Counted from the stretch's first letter, positions 53,165 to 64,000 are shown. The stretch is DNA of 64,000 nt from Rusavskia elegans (GCA_011316305.1 SAUG01000165.1:33252-97251), one strand, 5' to 3'. Numbers and translations are program-made. The notes: generated from the sequence alone by a model not told the origin.

Positions 53165-55939
53165 TTGCCTATGACAGCACCCTACATCTGTGTGCGATGT
53201 CGCTATCGAGTCATTCGACTAGCTCAGCAGACACGAGATCGGGGGTTTGTCTCGCTGAGCCGGTCTAGCAGCCAGCCTGAGTCTCGACAACCAGACAATG
53301 CCATCCCGAGGTCAGCGGCCGCGCAACATGGCACTGACGCCCGCACCAAAACTCAGCAGCGAAGAAACGCTATCAAGCGGACCACCATCGAAGCTGGCCG
53401 TGCCACTCCAGGAATGGACTCGGTTCTGGAAAAGCTCTTCACCTCTAGTCAGAAGACGCAGAGCGCTCCGACCAAGACACGGTACTCAGGCACTATTATC
53501 CCACAAGCGGAACCGAGACTTGACTCGCCGAAACCTCCAGACCTGGATGGTATTGCGAGGCTGAGCAAGCAGTTCTACGAGGATAAAATGCCTTTACGGG
53601 ATGTATGGAGGAATTGTGAGAGGCTCCTCTTGAGGACGGGAAACAATGTCAGGATGGACCGAATACCCCGACAGGCAGACGACCTTTTTAGGGACATCCT
53701 TCTGGCAATCAACCGGCATTATTTCCTGTCTGATGACAACCAAGGCTTTCCACAGCCTCATCAGGCAATCAACTTCTACGGGGGAAGGGCCATTATGCGT
53801 TATTGGTGGAACGATGTGCTTTGGTTCCAGCTTGCTGAGCTCTTGAACATACTCCAAGCTTTCGATGCGCCACAGCTACCTCGCGATGACCTCGCTTCTA
53901 GAAAGAAAGCAGTGCTATTCATGCAGGAAATCATGTATGTGTGGACGGAGTTCACGTGCCGGTACGGCCCGCCCGCTCAGCAAGAAGTTGACCTGAACGA
54001 AGCAGCGTTACCTCCAGTCTCTAATCACGCTTGGTTCCTGGCACTACTCCCGAAACACCGCCGGTTTCGTGTCGATGACAGGATCTTGGCGGCTTGCAAG
54101 CTTACCCATCAAATTCTGAAGGAGCTTATCGACGTCAGAAGATTCGCCATCCCCATGACACATCACGGTCAAGCTTTGGTCAAGCTCCTTGACAGACTGG
54201 TCGAAGGTCGCACGTTCTCCCTTGTCGCAGCTGAGAAGTCTTTGACACAGGAAGGTGTCCAGAGGGAAACCATTGATCGTTGGTTGCGATATTCGAACGG
54301 ATGGGGGGAGAAACCTATCGTCTATGAGAGCACTTCGCTACCCTCTGAGATTACAGCTTCATCGTCTCACATGCCGCCTGTCCGGTCGACGTCAATCTGT
54401 GATGACGATACATTCATTGCTAGCCTCGAGCTACAAGAGAAGCACCCTTCAAAATCGATTCAAGCCATCGAATGTTCATTAGAGAATGACCATGAAAGGT
54501 CGTGCGACAAAGCAAGCAGACATCGTGCAGCTACTACAATCATTAAAGACCTGGAGCGAGCAGTAGAACGCTTAGATGTTGCTCGAGTCGCCGGCATTTG
54601 GCAAGAATACCAACGGACACTTGCAGCTCAAGAAGTTGAACCGCGGAGTCGCGAGGAGATCTTTATACGTTTCTTGACTTCCTTCATCGCCCTTTCACGT
54701 CAAGAACAAGCGGTACACGTTTGGAACGATATGCTACAATGTGGAGTCACGCCGAACCAAAGACACTGGAATGCCATGCTCCACGGCGCTTCTAAAGCAA
54801 GGGACGTCGCTTCGCTCGACGAAATTTGGAGCGGTATGCTAGCAACAGGGATCGAACCAGATTTGGTATCATGGACGACCTACATCAACGGACTGATCAT
54901 GTGCAAGAAACATCTACGAGGTTTGCAGGCCCTCAATGACCTCGGGCGAATTTGGAAGAAAACCACCAAAGACCAAAAAGCAACGAGCTTTCCCCAGGAT
55001 AGGTCCGCGACGGAGATTCATTCGACATTGCCAAAACACGACGCCACTAAACCATCACTAGCCCCAGTACAAGCTGCTGTCGGCGCGCTGCTGAGGGTTG
55101 GAAAAGAGGGACTCTGCTGGCCGCTATTAGAATGGGCCGAAAGCTTTTCTATACCACTGACAACCGGATTCTTTAATGTCATCCTCCGATACGCCGTTCG
55201 TCAAGGCGATGCTCCATTAATTAACCGCACCTTCAGTCTCATGGACGCCAACAATTGCTCCGCAGACGAACAGACCTACACCATTCTACTCAATGGTCAC
55301 ATGTCCAACATCAACAGCACCTTCCCCGACCTCTCCCCAGAAGAACAAGAACTCTCCGTTCTCCGTATCCTCGACGACATGACCGCCAAGAATGTTTCCA
55401 TCGACCAACGCACATACAGTACCATCCTCTACGGTCTGCTCAACCCCAAAAACGAAAAGCGTAATGATCAAGCCGCGCGGGCCGTACTCGACCACATGAA
55501 AAAACATGACGTTAAACCCTCACATTACATCTACTCCATTCTTGCGTCCCACTACTTCTCCCTCTCCCCGCCGGACCTTCAAGCCGTCGAAAATCTCTGG
55601 AAACGCATTAAGATCGAACGGCCGATCCTCGATCGCGAATTCTATGAAAGACTGGTCGAGGGCTATGCGGCTGCGAGGTTGGTGGAGCGGATGTTGTATT
55701 TTCTGAGACGCATACCACATGAGGGGAAGAGTCCTACGTGGAATTGTCTATCGGTGGTGTTGAATACATTGGTTCAAGTCGGGGAGTGGGGTCTTGTGAA
55801 GGAGTTGATAACGGATGTGAAGGATCGAAGAAGTGGGTTGAGGAGATTTGCTGATGAGAGCTGGAAGGGCGGAAGAGCTGAGGAGGAATTTTGGGTCACT
55901 GTCGATAACGTTAAGCATAGGATTGAGGAGCTAGGCTAG
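53165..55939 (+). CDS. Pentatricopeptide-repeat protein, probably mitochondrial
   Basis: Intronless, 924 aa (a second ATG lies at 53171). The N-terminus is Arg/Ser-rich with ICVRCRYRVIRLAQQTRDRG, compatible with a mitochondrial presequence. PPR-like helix pairs are clear in the C-terminal two thirds: VWNDMLQCGVTPNQRHWNAM, IWSGMLATGIEPDLVSWTTY, INRTFSLMDANNCSADEQTY, ILDDMTAKNVSIDQRTYSTI, VLDHMKKHDVKPSHYIYSIL. PPR proteins bind organellar RNA in a sequence-specific way and control processing, stability or translation. The 3' end is only 43 nt from the stop of the convergent eIF2B gamma gene. The acid phosphatase gene upstream is divergent, with a 234-nt shared promoter. Confidence 0.85.
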   Translation: MPMTAPYICVRCRYRVIRLAQQTRDRGFVSLSRSSSQPESRQPDNAIPRSAAAQHGTDARTKTQQRRNAIKRTTIEAGRATPGMDSVLEKLFTSSQKTQSAPTKTRYSGTIIPQAEPRLDSPKPPDLDGIARLSKQFYEDKMPLRDVWRNCERLLLRTGNNVRMDRIPRQADDLFRDILLAINRHYFLSDDNQGFPQPHQAINFYGGRAIMRYWWNDVLWFQLAELLNILQAFDAPQLPRDDLASRKKAVLFMQEIMYVWTEFTCRYGPPAQQEVDLNEAALPPVSNHAWFLALLPKHRRFRVDDRILAACKLTHQILKELIDVRRFAIPMTHHGQALVKLLDRLVEGRTFSLVAAEKSLTQEGVQRETIDRWLRYSNGWGEKPIVYESTSLPSEITASSSHMPPVRSTSICDDDTFIASLELQEKHPSKSIQAIECSLENDHERSCDKASRHRAATTIIKDLERAVERLDVARVAGIWQEYQRTLAAQEVEPRSREEIFIRFLTSFIALSRQEQAVHVWNDMLQCGVTPNQRHWNAMLHGASKARDVASLDEIWSGMLATGIEPDLVSWTTYINGLIMCKKHLRGLQALNDLGRIWKKTTKDQKATSFPQDRSATEIHSTLPKHDATKPSLAPVQAAVGALLRVGKEGLCWPLLEWAESFSIPLTTGFFNVILRYAVRQGDAPLINRTFSLMDANNCSADEQTYTILLNGHMSNINSTFPDLSPEEQELSVLRILDDMTAKNVSIDQRTYSTILYGLLNPKNEKRNDQAARAVLDHMKKHDVKPSHYIYSILASHYFSLSPPDLQAVENLWKRIKIERPILDREFYERLVEGYAAARLVERMLYFLRRIPHEGKSPTWNCLSVVLNTLVQVGEWGLVKELITDVKDRRSGLRRFADESWKGGRAEEEFWVTVDNVKHRIEELG

Positions 55940-55982
55940 AAGTTGTGTTGCTGTATTGAATTTTCATGTATATCGTGAACAC

Positions 55983-57821
55983 CTACTCGTCGGGAGCGGT
56001 GTCGTCCCCTTCCATATCTTCCTGATCCTCTTCCTCCTCACCACCACCCACATCCTCATCCAACCCCTCAAACCCACCCAAAACCTCCCCAGCCCCCTCA
56101 ACCCCCTCCTCCACCGCATACCCAGGCGCAACCTCCGATCCCTCCCCAAGTTTACATCCCTTCCCAACTTTACTCCTCCATCCCACCACGCACCCCGTCA
56201 GCTGACATTTCTCTCCAATCTCAACATCATCCATAATGACACATCTCGTCAACTTGACATTCTGGCCAATGACGCAATTGGAGCCAACGACGCTGTTTTT
56301 GATGGTTGTGAATTGATTGATGGTGGTGTTTGCGCCGATGAGGACGTCTGTTGGGGAGATGGTTGTGCGTGCCGCTATTGTGGCTGTGGGGTGGATTTTT
56401 TGTTTTGTGGCGAGAGGGGAAGGGGAGTCTGTGGGTAGGGAAGCGAGGTGCAGGGAGAGGGAGAGGAGGAGGGGGGTTGTGTCGACTCGGCAGACGATGG
56501 TTTTTTGTGATGGTGAGGAGGAATTGGGGTGGAGATAGCAGAGGAATGGTGGGACTGCTGTTCTTGGTTTTGTGGGTTTAGTATTGGTAGGGGATGACGG
56601 AGAGGGCGAGGGAGTTGAAGGGGGGGTAAGTAGATTTGAGATGTGTGTTGTGCTCAAGGAGGCGATGTCGACGTCTTGATCGATGTCGTTATAGAGTTGG
56701 TCGGCTTCCGAGTTTCCTTTGACACGAGATGAGGGGTTGAGGATGTGATCCAGACCAAGTTTCGGTACCAATCCATCTTGCCATGTGGCTTTGGCCCACC
56801 ACCCTACTACGTCTTCACTGATGCTGTCGAACTTAGGGTTCTGATTGATGAAGTCCAGGGTCCAGTAGGGAAAGAGATAGATATGTGCATCCCGTGTCGT
56901 TGTGAGTATGCGTATTTTTCCATGTTTGCGGAGAAGACCGTGTCGGATTGGAAAGGATTTTTTGGATTCGGTGATGTCGTTCAAGGTGTCTGTGGTGGAG
57001 GAGGAGACGACTTCCGAGAGATTAGGCCCCAGGGAGTTGGAAGAGGAAGGGACTGTAGGTTGAGAAAGCTGTGCTGTCGTGAGAAAGTTCGTTTCTTCGC
57101 CCGTCACTACAAGTCCGCTTTTGGTGGGATACCACACACCAAGACCACCTGCTGCAGCGGAGCTACCGATCACGCCGGCAGCGTGGACCATCCAGGTTTC
57201 GAGAAGGCTTTCACCTGGCAGATCGCAAATGAGGTCACAGGGGAGGATGAGGAAGTGGCCGGTGATGATGGATTGGACTTCGGGTAGGCGGAGGATTTCG
57301 GCGGTGGCGGTGTTTTGAGAGAGGACTGACGGGGCGAGTACGTCTGCTCGGGGAAGTTCCGGGGAGGTGAGATGGGGGTTTCGAGAGAGGGCGTCTTCGA
57401 TAGCTTTGCAAGATGACGGCGGGGTGATCAGGGTGATTCCTTTGGTGTGAGGTCAGGAAGCCGATGTCCCCAGAGATCGAACTGAACGACAATGACAATT
57501 TGACAAAGGCATGGAAGATGAATATGTTTCTTGAAGCACGAAACTCAACGAGTGAGACCATGGGCACAATTGCAGGAAACATATGATTAGGGCTAATTGC
57601 ATGGCATAGAAGCCCAATGGTCAGAACAACATTTGGGACCTACTTGTTATATTTGCGCGGCGGCACCAGTCGAGGGGATACCATATCATGGGCCTGTTGG
57701 CTATGGGAATCAGAGCTTTGGGGAAATCTTCAGGGGTTGAAGTAAATGTATTGAAGGAAACCCCAGGCCCACAAAGAATGAGAGCCTGGAAATCATGGGC
57801 GAGGGACGTTTGAGCTGGCAT
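55983..57821 (-). CDS. gcd1: Translation initiation factor eIF2B subunit gamma
   Basis: Two exons (minus), 57821-57644 and 57439-55983, with a 204-nt intron; 544 aa. The N-terminal nucleotidyltransferase-like domain reads FQALILCGPGVSFNTF, DFPKALIPIANRPMIWYPLD, then ITLITPPSSCKAIEDAL and GHFLILPCDLICDLPGESLL. The C-terminal left-handed beta-helix reads HPTATIAARTTISPTDVLIG, NQFTTIKNSVVGSNCVIGQN, DVEIGEKCQLTGCVVGWRSK. The tail is very acidic (GGGEEEEDQEDMEGDDT). This architecture is eIF2B gamma (yeast Gcd1), part of the catalytic gamma-epsilon pair of the GDP-GTP exchange factor for eIF2. The middle contains a long Ser/Pro/Thr-rich insert. The intron is long for this window; a small extra exon inside it cannot be excluded. 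Confidence 0.88.
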
Positions 57822-58253
57822 AGCTGAGGCTTTCCCTGATCTAGGTCGAGGTGATAGTGATCTTTACTTCCCTGCTGTGGTAACAGTTAGTCTGAGGTAC
57901 AGGAAGACGTATATGGATCCGACCTCAGATATCATGAGTACATTCAGCTATCAAATTACGATTTGACTCTTGAGCAGTCGATGCATGGTATGTATTATCT
58001 GGACATCTGGGCAGGGAAAGATACGCGAGCGTTCCATATTGTTTTTCGAACTTGAAGACTGATGTGTAAGTTGCGAGTCAGTGGAGAATCAATCAGTCAG
58101 CCCTACAACTTTATCGAGTCATGGATCCCGCTTCGGCTTCGACCTTTTTGCAGCCCAGCCATCATCGGCAACAGCGTTCGACACTTCCGCCTCTTCGTTA
58201 ATATTTTCGTGTTGTCGAGACCTAAGCATTGGATTCGGAAAATTTCCAATCCA
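57822..58253. promoter_or_regulatory. Shared divergent promoter region
   Basis: 432 nt separate the start codons of eIF2B gamma (minus) and the peroxin-22-like gene (plus). Both promoters must lie here. No specific box is claimed. Confidence 0.5.
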
Positions 58254-59583
58254 ATGTCGTATTCCTATGATCGATACGAAAGATCAAGACGAACAACATC
58301 CGGCGCGTCGCGACGAAGTGCCCTTGGCTACTGGATTCCCCTAGCAGTAACCGTCACTGTCGCCACCGCCGGTCTGGCTGCTTGGATATGGAGTGAACGC
58401 AAAGACCACGACGATGATGACTACTATGATGATCGAAAAGGCAATGCCCGTCCTCCACCAGACTACCGAGACCCTGGCCCCGGAGGTGTGCCCTATCAAC
58501 CGGGCACTGCTGGACCTCAGATGCAAGATGACAGCTTCGTCGGTCGAGTACAAGGCGCTATCAGGAGAACACCGAGTCCACAGCAGATCTTCGATGGCGC
58601 TAGCCGGAGAGTGGTCGCTGGTGTGACCGCCGCGGGCGCTGCTGTTGGTGGTGCTCTGTCCGCCATCAAGGAGGAGGACAGGCGAGACTTCGAAGATCAC
58701 TCGCGATGGTCCGAAGAAGCAGAGACAAGAGCAATTACTGCCACAGCATCTGCGCCACACGATCCACGAGCTATCCAGGCAGGCTTGTCTGCAGGCAAAT
58801 CCGAACCATCAGCAGCCAAGGGGGGCAAGAAGCGCAAGACGGTCGCGGTCGTAGTATCTGCGGACATTGGTCACCACGATCCAGGCGAAGAAGTATCATA
58901 TATCCAAGAGCATGCGGTACGGTTCCTGTAACCGCTCCAGCGATTCCATGCGACTAACCAGACAATCGCTATAGTCAATCCTCTCCCACCTCCCCGCTCA
59001 CATCGACGCCGACACGCGCGTCTTTGTCCTCATCTACGCTCCGGGTCTTCAGCAACATCCCCTCTCAACTAACCAGAGTCAGCCGAGTGGCTCCATGGCT
59101 TCCTCATATTCCAACATTGGCGCTGAAGAAGCGCACGAAGCGGACAAGCCCCTCTCCTCGATCGAACCACAGGAGAGGTCGTCATCGCGATCAAAGATGT
59201 TCGATTCCCTGTACCGAGAGGCGCAGGCGATGGTGGACAACGATACGATGATCATGCCTTTCACAACCTCTACCGGCCATGTCCACCTATTACGCCACCT
59301 AGCCCCGGAGATCGTCTACCTTCAGGAGAGTTTGTCTGGGCCTGGAGGAGACGCTCTTTCCCAAATATCGAACTGGGTAGGACGAATAGTTCTTGTAGTC
59401 GGTGACGAGAGTGGACACGGAGGTCTGGTTGACAGTGAAGACGAGCGCGGGCATCCTAATCATGAGGCCCGCGACAGGTGGTGGCAGGACGACCCAAGGA
59501 TTGGGCTGGGCAAAGGCGTTGAGGTCGTTGATGGGTTAAGACTTGGAGACGACTGGCGCAGGAGGGTACGAGGTCATGATTGA
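58254..59583 (+). CDS. Peroxin-22-like membrane protein
   Basis: Two exons, 58254-58916 and 58975-59583, with a 58-nt intron (GTACGG...CTATAG); 423 aa. The start at 58254 (MSYSYDRYERSRRTTSG) is preferred over the upstream in-frame ATG at 58062 because it places one transmembrane helix (GYWIPLAVTVTVATAGLAAW) directly after a basic N-terminus. An acidic DDDDYYDD linker follows. The C-terminal domain begins KRKTVAVVVSADIGHHDPGE and, across the intron, YIQEHA-SILSHLPAHIDADTRVFVLIYAPGL. This matches what I recall as fungal Pex22-like proteins, membrane anchors for the ubiquitin-conjugating enzyme Pex4 at peroxisomes. The assignment is from general pattern and is moderate. Confidence 0.68.
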
Positions 59584-60128
59584 GCTACTCTGGTATACCA
59601 ACATCTTGGGAGTTTGTTTTCTGATGGAGTTCCGCCGCCAGGCTTACATCGCTATGTATCACTGCTTTCAGTTATGCAACATGTAAAACATCCCAGGACC
59701 CGGGGTCTCGACGAGATACTTCGAAATCCAGTTTGGAGAAAGGATGTTGAGTTCGGTACCGTAGTTCAGATGAGAGTATTGGCCAATGTGAGGCCCAACG
59801 CTAAGCCCTACGAGGTAGACCACTTGACTTCAATCCTCATTGTGCTGGTATTTCAGCATAACCTCCGCCCCAAGTACTCAACGGAAACCTGTCCATTCAC
59901 TAATTTAACACCTTGGTAGGCTATCGCGACTCGCAGTACTTGCACCCGGTTTAGGATGACACTCATAACCACTTGAGACGTCCGCAGTGGCACCTACATG
60001 TCAGTGCAGGATCCGCCCACGGCAAGTCCTCCGGGCCTTCTTTGTTTCGCATGAGCAACCCCAAGTCATCGAGCGATGCAACACACGACCACTTCATTGA
60101 CGTAGAACCCCGGAAGCTATCGGGCAAG
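59584..60128. other. Intergenic, promoter and leader of SPT20
   Basis: No separate gene. The frame of SPT20 is open upstream to ATGs at 59973 and 60051, so the leader may contain alternative starts. Confidence 0.55.
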
Positions 60129-63123
60129 ATGGCCACGGTCATCGCAAATAAACCTGCCCCACCACACCAGAAGATGAAACGCCCTCCGTCAGCTGTCCCA
60201 ACGAATGCCAATGGCGTCAAGACCTCCCAATCTCCATCTCCTTCACTCGCACATAAACGACTGCCTTCAACTATCAAACATCCAGCTGCTGCAAGTGGAG
60301 TAGGCGTGAACGGATCGAATGGTCCAGTCAACGGCGCCGCTCGGCTGAACAACCGGCGAAGAGATTCACAGAAACCCGGAGATATTCAACCGCGATCCAG
60401 CAGACCCAGTAAAGGTGGGCAAGGGGAAAACAGTTCTGACAAGCGGAAAAAATTGGCTGAACCATACGGTACGCCCCCACGCTTCAGGCTCGGTTTCCGC
60501 AGCTAACCATCCTCCCCAGTGAACATGACAACCTATATCCTCAAGAAATTCAAGAACAAACAGCCCTCCCTCATCATACACCTCCATCCAACTCATTTCC
60601 GCTTTGATCAGCAGGATGGCAGCTTCTCCTACAATTCTCCCATGAAATTTCTGCTGGAACACCTCAGGTCACAGACTATACCTCATGATATGATCGAGGA
60701 ACTGAACGCTGCTGCAGTCAAGTACTACGAAGGTATGATTGTAGTCGGGCATGATGAATATAGCTTACACCAGCCTAGGATGTCTCATCGTGCAAGTGCA
60801 AGACCACAGGACCACGGGCTCCAACTCACAACCATCTTCCTCCACAGCAACGAACGACAAGAACGTACCGTTCTCGATCCACAATTACAACGAGCATCTC
60901 ACACCATCCCCATTCGTCCCGTATCCAAAATCAGCCACCGCAAGTAACCCGTCCCCTAAGATTGAACCCTCCAAGTCCGACGCTGGCAAGACAGAGAAGG
61001 AGACATTGCAAGGTGACAGCAAAGCACAGATATGCCCCGCAAAGGGTCCAAGGATCTTCACAACTGTACTGTTCCCAACTCAGCAATCGATAGAGGAAGA
61101 ACTCTATATTCTCGCTAATACCCCTGATCCACGCTCCAACAATCGCAAACAGTCGCAGGCAAGCGCGTCTAATCGGACCCCCGCTTCCACGACCATGCCA
61201 CACCCTCCAACACCTCTGTCCGCCGTCCCGCCTACGCCATCAGCGGGCCCGCCTGCCAAAAAGCAGAAAATGCTGCTCAAAGAGAGCGACATGCGAGCTC
61301 TGCAGACCAATCTCACGACATCTTCCGCTCATCCATTATATCTAGAACCTGTAGCAAATCTACAGGAAGTTTCTAAGCTAATCCAGTGTCTGACAGACTC
61401 CCTTCACAAAGGAAATTTGCCATCGCCTAAGACTCGAAAGCGAACGGTTGCCGAGCTGGAGGCGGATGAAGCCCAGGCTGCATCCGAACAACGATTCATG
61501 CTGATTATGGACGAGAGATTGGCAGCATCCGCTGTTGGTGCCAAAGCAGGTGGAGGTGACGGCGAGGCTGGCGCAGCAGTGTTCGAGCCTCGTTTCGAAC
61601 GTTTCAAGACAATTGAAAGCATCAAGGCGGCCCACCGGGAGAAAGAGCAGCAGATCCAGGAAGCAAGAGCCCAACAACAAGCCCAGATACAAGCAGCCAA
61701 TAAGATCAAGCAGGAGCAGATTGAGCAGCAGAAGCTATTCATGGAGAAGAGGAACGCCGATGCACACCGAGAGCAGCAGATACGTTCCATGCAGGCTGCC
61801 CAGAATGCTCAGAACGCTCAGAACGCTCAGCAACAAAAGACGACCGTGGCAACTCTACAGCATCAGCAGCAGCAGCAGCAGCAGCAGTTGGCCGCGAATC
61901 AGAATCTTCACGGACACGGCCCGAACGGAACAGGGATCATGGCTAATCAGCAGAACATCCCAGCAAATTCTCAGCCTCCCCACTCGTCGCCCATCTCTCG
62001 CCATATGACTCCTCATAGCAATCCTCGATCGTCGCCAATGGTAGGCCCTGTCCCGCATAGTGTCCCAATGAACGTAACGTCATCCGGTCAGGGGATCACC
62101 AGTAGTCCAGCTCGACCACCATCAGCCGCTCAGCACGGACACCCGGCAGGCGGTGTTGCTATGGTTGCTAAGGGTAGTCAGCAACGGCCGCCGAGTAGGA
62201 TGGGGACTCCATCGATGCCTAATGGCACCCCTAGCATGCAGCATGGAACGCCGGTCATCAAACAGGGAACGCCCACACCTCGAATCAACCAGGGGAGTCC
62301 ACCTAACGGCATGCCACACACACCCATGTTAAATAGCAGTGGAATTGCAGCTCAGCATATCAACGGCCAGCCAATAACCCCCGAAATGCAAGAACAATAC
62401 CATCGAGCACATCAAATGCAGGTCCGGCAACAGCAAGCGCGCGCTCTACAACAACATCAACAGCAACAGAACATGGCCAACAGCATGTCACCCAATCATG
62501 GCATGGCACCCATGCACATGGCCCCACAAACTCCCAATCTCCAACACCTTGCTGCTCAGAACCAGCAAAACCTCCGCGCCTATCAAGTCCAGCAGTCAGA
62601 ACATCACCGCCAGATGAATGGTATTGGAGGGCCTAACCAGATGCACATACCGGTTGGAACACCTAATCCTTACGGTCGCCCTATGCCTCCTCAACCCCCT
62701 CACCCTTCTGCCCCAGTGGGTAACTCTCCAACTCAACAGCAACAACTGCGCGCCCAGCAGTCACAACAAGCGGCCCGCATGCAGATGGCCTTACAACAGA
62801 GCGTCTTCCAAGACTGCATGAAGCCACTGATGCAGCGATATGGATCTCAAGCGGCTGTCCCACCCGAGTTTGTGCACGAGGCGAGGCAGAAAGCAACTAT
62901 GATGGCGAAGAATCACATGGTTCAAAAGCACAATCAGCTGAGGCAGACACAACAAGCGCAGATGATGGCGGCGCAGAGGGCGGGGGCCATGGCAGGAGGC
63001 GGAGGTATGAACGGTATGAACGGCATGAACGGCATGAACGGGATGAACGGCATGGCTGCTATGAACGGCATGGGAGGTATGAACGGGATGGGGGGTATGG
63101 GAGGTATGCATCAGATGCAATGA
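60129..63123 (+). CDS. spt20: SAGA complex subunit Spt20
   Basis: Three exons, 60129-60468, 60520-60732 and 60779-63123; 965 aa. The start MATVIANKPAPPHQKMKRPP resembles other fungal Spt20 N-termini; in-frame ATGs at 59973 and 60051 would extend it. The conserved domain is rebuilt across both introns: PY-VNMTTYILKKFKNKQPSLII, HLHPTHFRFDQQDGSFSYNS, KYYEG-CLIVQVQDHRTTGS. A second conserved block is GPRIFTTVLFPTQQSIEEEL. From about residue 400 on the protein is low complexity: Lys/Glu/Gln coiled coil, Q tracts, Pro/Ser/Thr/Met-rich stretches and a terminal Met-Asn-Gly repeat. Spt20 is a structural subunit of the SAGA histone acetyltransferase coactivator. Confidence 0.9.
61864..61887 (+). repeat. 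(CAG)8 tract in SPT20
   Basis: Eight consecutive CAG codons encode a Gln run. Just upstream (about 61801-61832) a 9-nt unit of the type CAGAAYGCT repeats and encodes Gln-Asn-Ala units. Confidence 0.9.
63007..63120 (+). repeat. Imperfect ATGAACGGC tandem repeat at the 3' end of SPT20
   Basis: A 9-nt unit (ATG AAC GGN) repeats with small changes, encoding Met-Asn-Gly and Met-Gly-Gly units up to the C-terminus MHQMQ. Likely length-variable. Confidence 0.85.
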
Positions 63124-63659
63124 CAAAGGATGGACTGGTCCGACGACGAAGCAAGAACACAGAACAGGCGTATCTGGTCGGCTGGCATCTTGGATTCGAG
63201 GACAACCATGGTAATGTACTCTGATGATCTCAATGGTGGATAAGTCGAATATGGAGTTTTGATGGCCGGATACCCAGTGTGGCAGGTATGATTCTGTCTT
63301 TGATACCACCGTCTATCTGCTGTCGGTAAGCACGACCGGCGTAGAGGTAGATTGTACCAAGTTGTATTTTATGCGTGTGTCTGTGTTTCCAAATCGAATT
63401 TCTCGTTTCTCTCTCCTATCCTGGCGATGCTATTTGATACGTCTGTAAACGAGGCCTCGATTGCCTCCTATATCATTCGAAGGCGTCAAGAAGGCAGCCA
63501 TAATGATCTCACCCTGCAGCCTCATCAGTTTCCTAGCCGAGTAAGCCTCCTTCCCTTCGACCGTTCTTGCTCCGAGCCAACTCTGGTGTCCCTCCACTTT
63601 GACTTTACCACGATACCCCAATAGTAAGATTTCAATCAACAGCATCGCCTCAACCAGAT
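63124..63659. other. Intergenic
   Basis: 3' region of SPT20 and promoter of the aldo/keto reductase. Nothing else supported. Confidence 0.6.
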
Positions 63660-64000
63660 ATGCCTGTGCTCCATTTCGGCGGCGGGACCATCGGAGCAGG
63701 CGCATTCTCAACATACATCGGAAGAAGTGAGCAACCTCCTTGATAAGCTCCAAAAATGCGATGTCCATCACATCGACACTGCCGGCGTCTACCCCATGTC
63801 AGCACCTGGCGGGTCGGAAACGCTTCTTGGAGCAGCAGACGCTGCTGGGAGGGGTTTTGTCATGGACACGAAAATCCTGGCGACTGGGCCAGGGCCTGGG
63901 CAGGGCTCGCTGGCAAAGGAAGCTATCGCTCAATCGCTTGCTACGAGTCTAAATAGGCTTCAAGTGGGCAAGGTTCGTGAGAATATTATTCGAGCTACCC
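63660..64000 (+). pseudogene. Aldo/keto reductase (aflatoxin-aldehyde-reductase-like), partial, apparent frameshift
   Basis: The ATG at 63660 begins MPVLHFGGGTIGAGAFSTY, the usual N-terminal strand of this AKR group. The family sequence then continues one frame over, from 63721: EEVSNLLDKLQKCDVHHIDT, AGVYPMSAPGGSETLL, GFVMDTKIL. It contains the expected catalytic Asp (HIDT), Tyr (VYP) and Lys (DTK). In the first frame a stop follows within 30 nt. The four bases ATCG at 63717-63720 look like an insertion; no intron can explain the shift. After LNRLQVGK (63976) a GT may start an intron, and the gene runs off the window. Either a mutated gene or a sequencing/assembly error. Confidence 0.6.

Noticed and set aside
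1..64000. CRISPR arrays, bacterial operons, complete transposons
   Set aside because: No regularly spaced repeats, no transposase or integrase motifs and no long terminal repeats were found. The genes are eukaryotic with spliceosomal introns.

Overview
This window looks like nuclear DNA of a filamentous ascomycete (Pezizomycotina). Genes lie densely on both strands. Many are split by short GT-AG introns, mostly about 45-70 nt. The recognisable products are fungal: GTR2, SPT20, MSS116-type helicase, eIF2B gamma, a UstYa-type protein, fungal rhodopsin-like membrane proteins, a DUF4238 protein and a domesticated rvt-type reverse transcriptase. I do not name a species. All exon models were built by hand from reading frames and splice signals, with no transcript data.

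Layout. 1-2.3 kb: 5' part of a minus-strand STAND-like ankyrin protein that runs off the left edge. 3.2-6.7 kb: a two-RRM protein facing a mitochondrial DEAD-box helicase. 8.2-9.3 kb: an unknown membrane-anchored protein. 10.2-12.9 kb: an intact rvt reverse-transcriptase gene. 13-22 kb is gene-poor and accessory in character: two small secreted Cys-containing proteins, an unrecognised broken or heavily split gene, a Cys-rich repeat ORF, a 20-bp-arm inverted repeat and one orphan ORF. 22.6-25.6 kb: an AIM6-like phosphodiesterase and an F-box protein. 27-33.7 kb: a secreted orphan, a UstYa-like (DUF3328) protein, two tandem fungal-rhodopsin/SAT4-type membrane proteins with the same six-exon structure (including a 20-nt microexon), and a small unknown gene between them. 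This could be a piece of a secondary-metabolite or membrane-sensing locus, but no backbone enzyme is present.

35-38.6 kb: weakly supported genes. 38.7-46.6 kb is housekeeping: a WRAP73/Wdr8-like WD protein, an acetoacetate-decarboxylase-like protein, a secreted orphan, ribosomal protein eS25 (first coding exon is only ATG), a cytochrome-b5-like protein with a G-quadruplex-prone 3' half, and GTR2. 48.2-49.6 kb: a DUF4238 protein. 51-53 kb: a histidine acid phosphatase assembled from seven exons, two of them microexons of 13 and 16 nt. 53.2-58.9 kb: a PPR protein and eIF2B gamma, convergent with only 43 nt between stops, then a peroxin-22-like membrane protein. 60.1-63.1 kb: SPT20 of the SAGA complex with a Gln-rich tail. 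The right edge holds the start of an aldo/keto reductase with an apparent frameshift.

The housekeeping genes act independently: transcription (SPT20), translation (eIF2B gamma, eS25), mitochondrial RNA (helicase, PPR) and nutrient signalling (GTR2). Only the 27.9-33.7 kb block suggests functional linkage. The most unusual items are the rvt gene, the microexon genes, the inverted repeat and the tandem membrane-protein pair beside UstYa.
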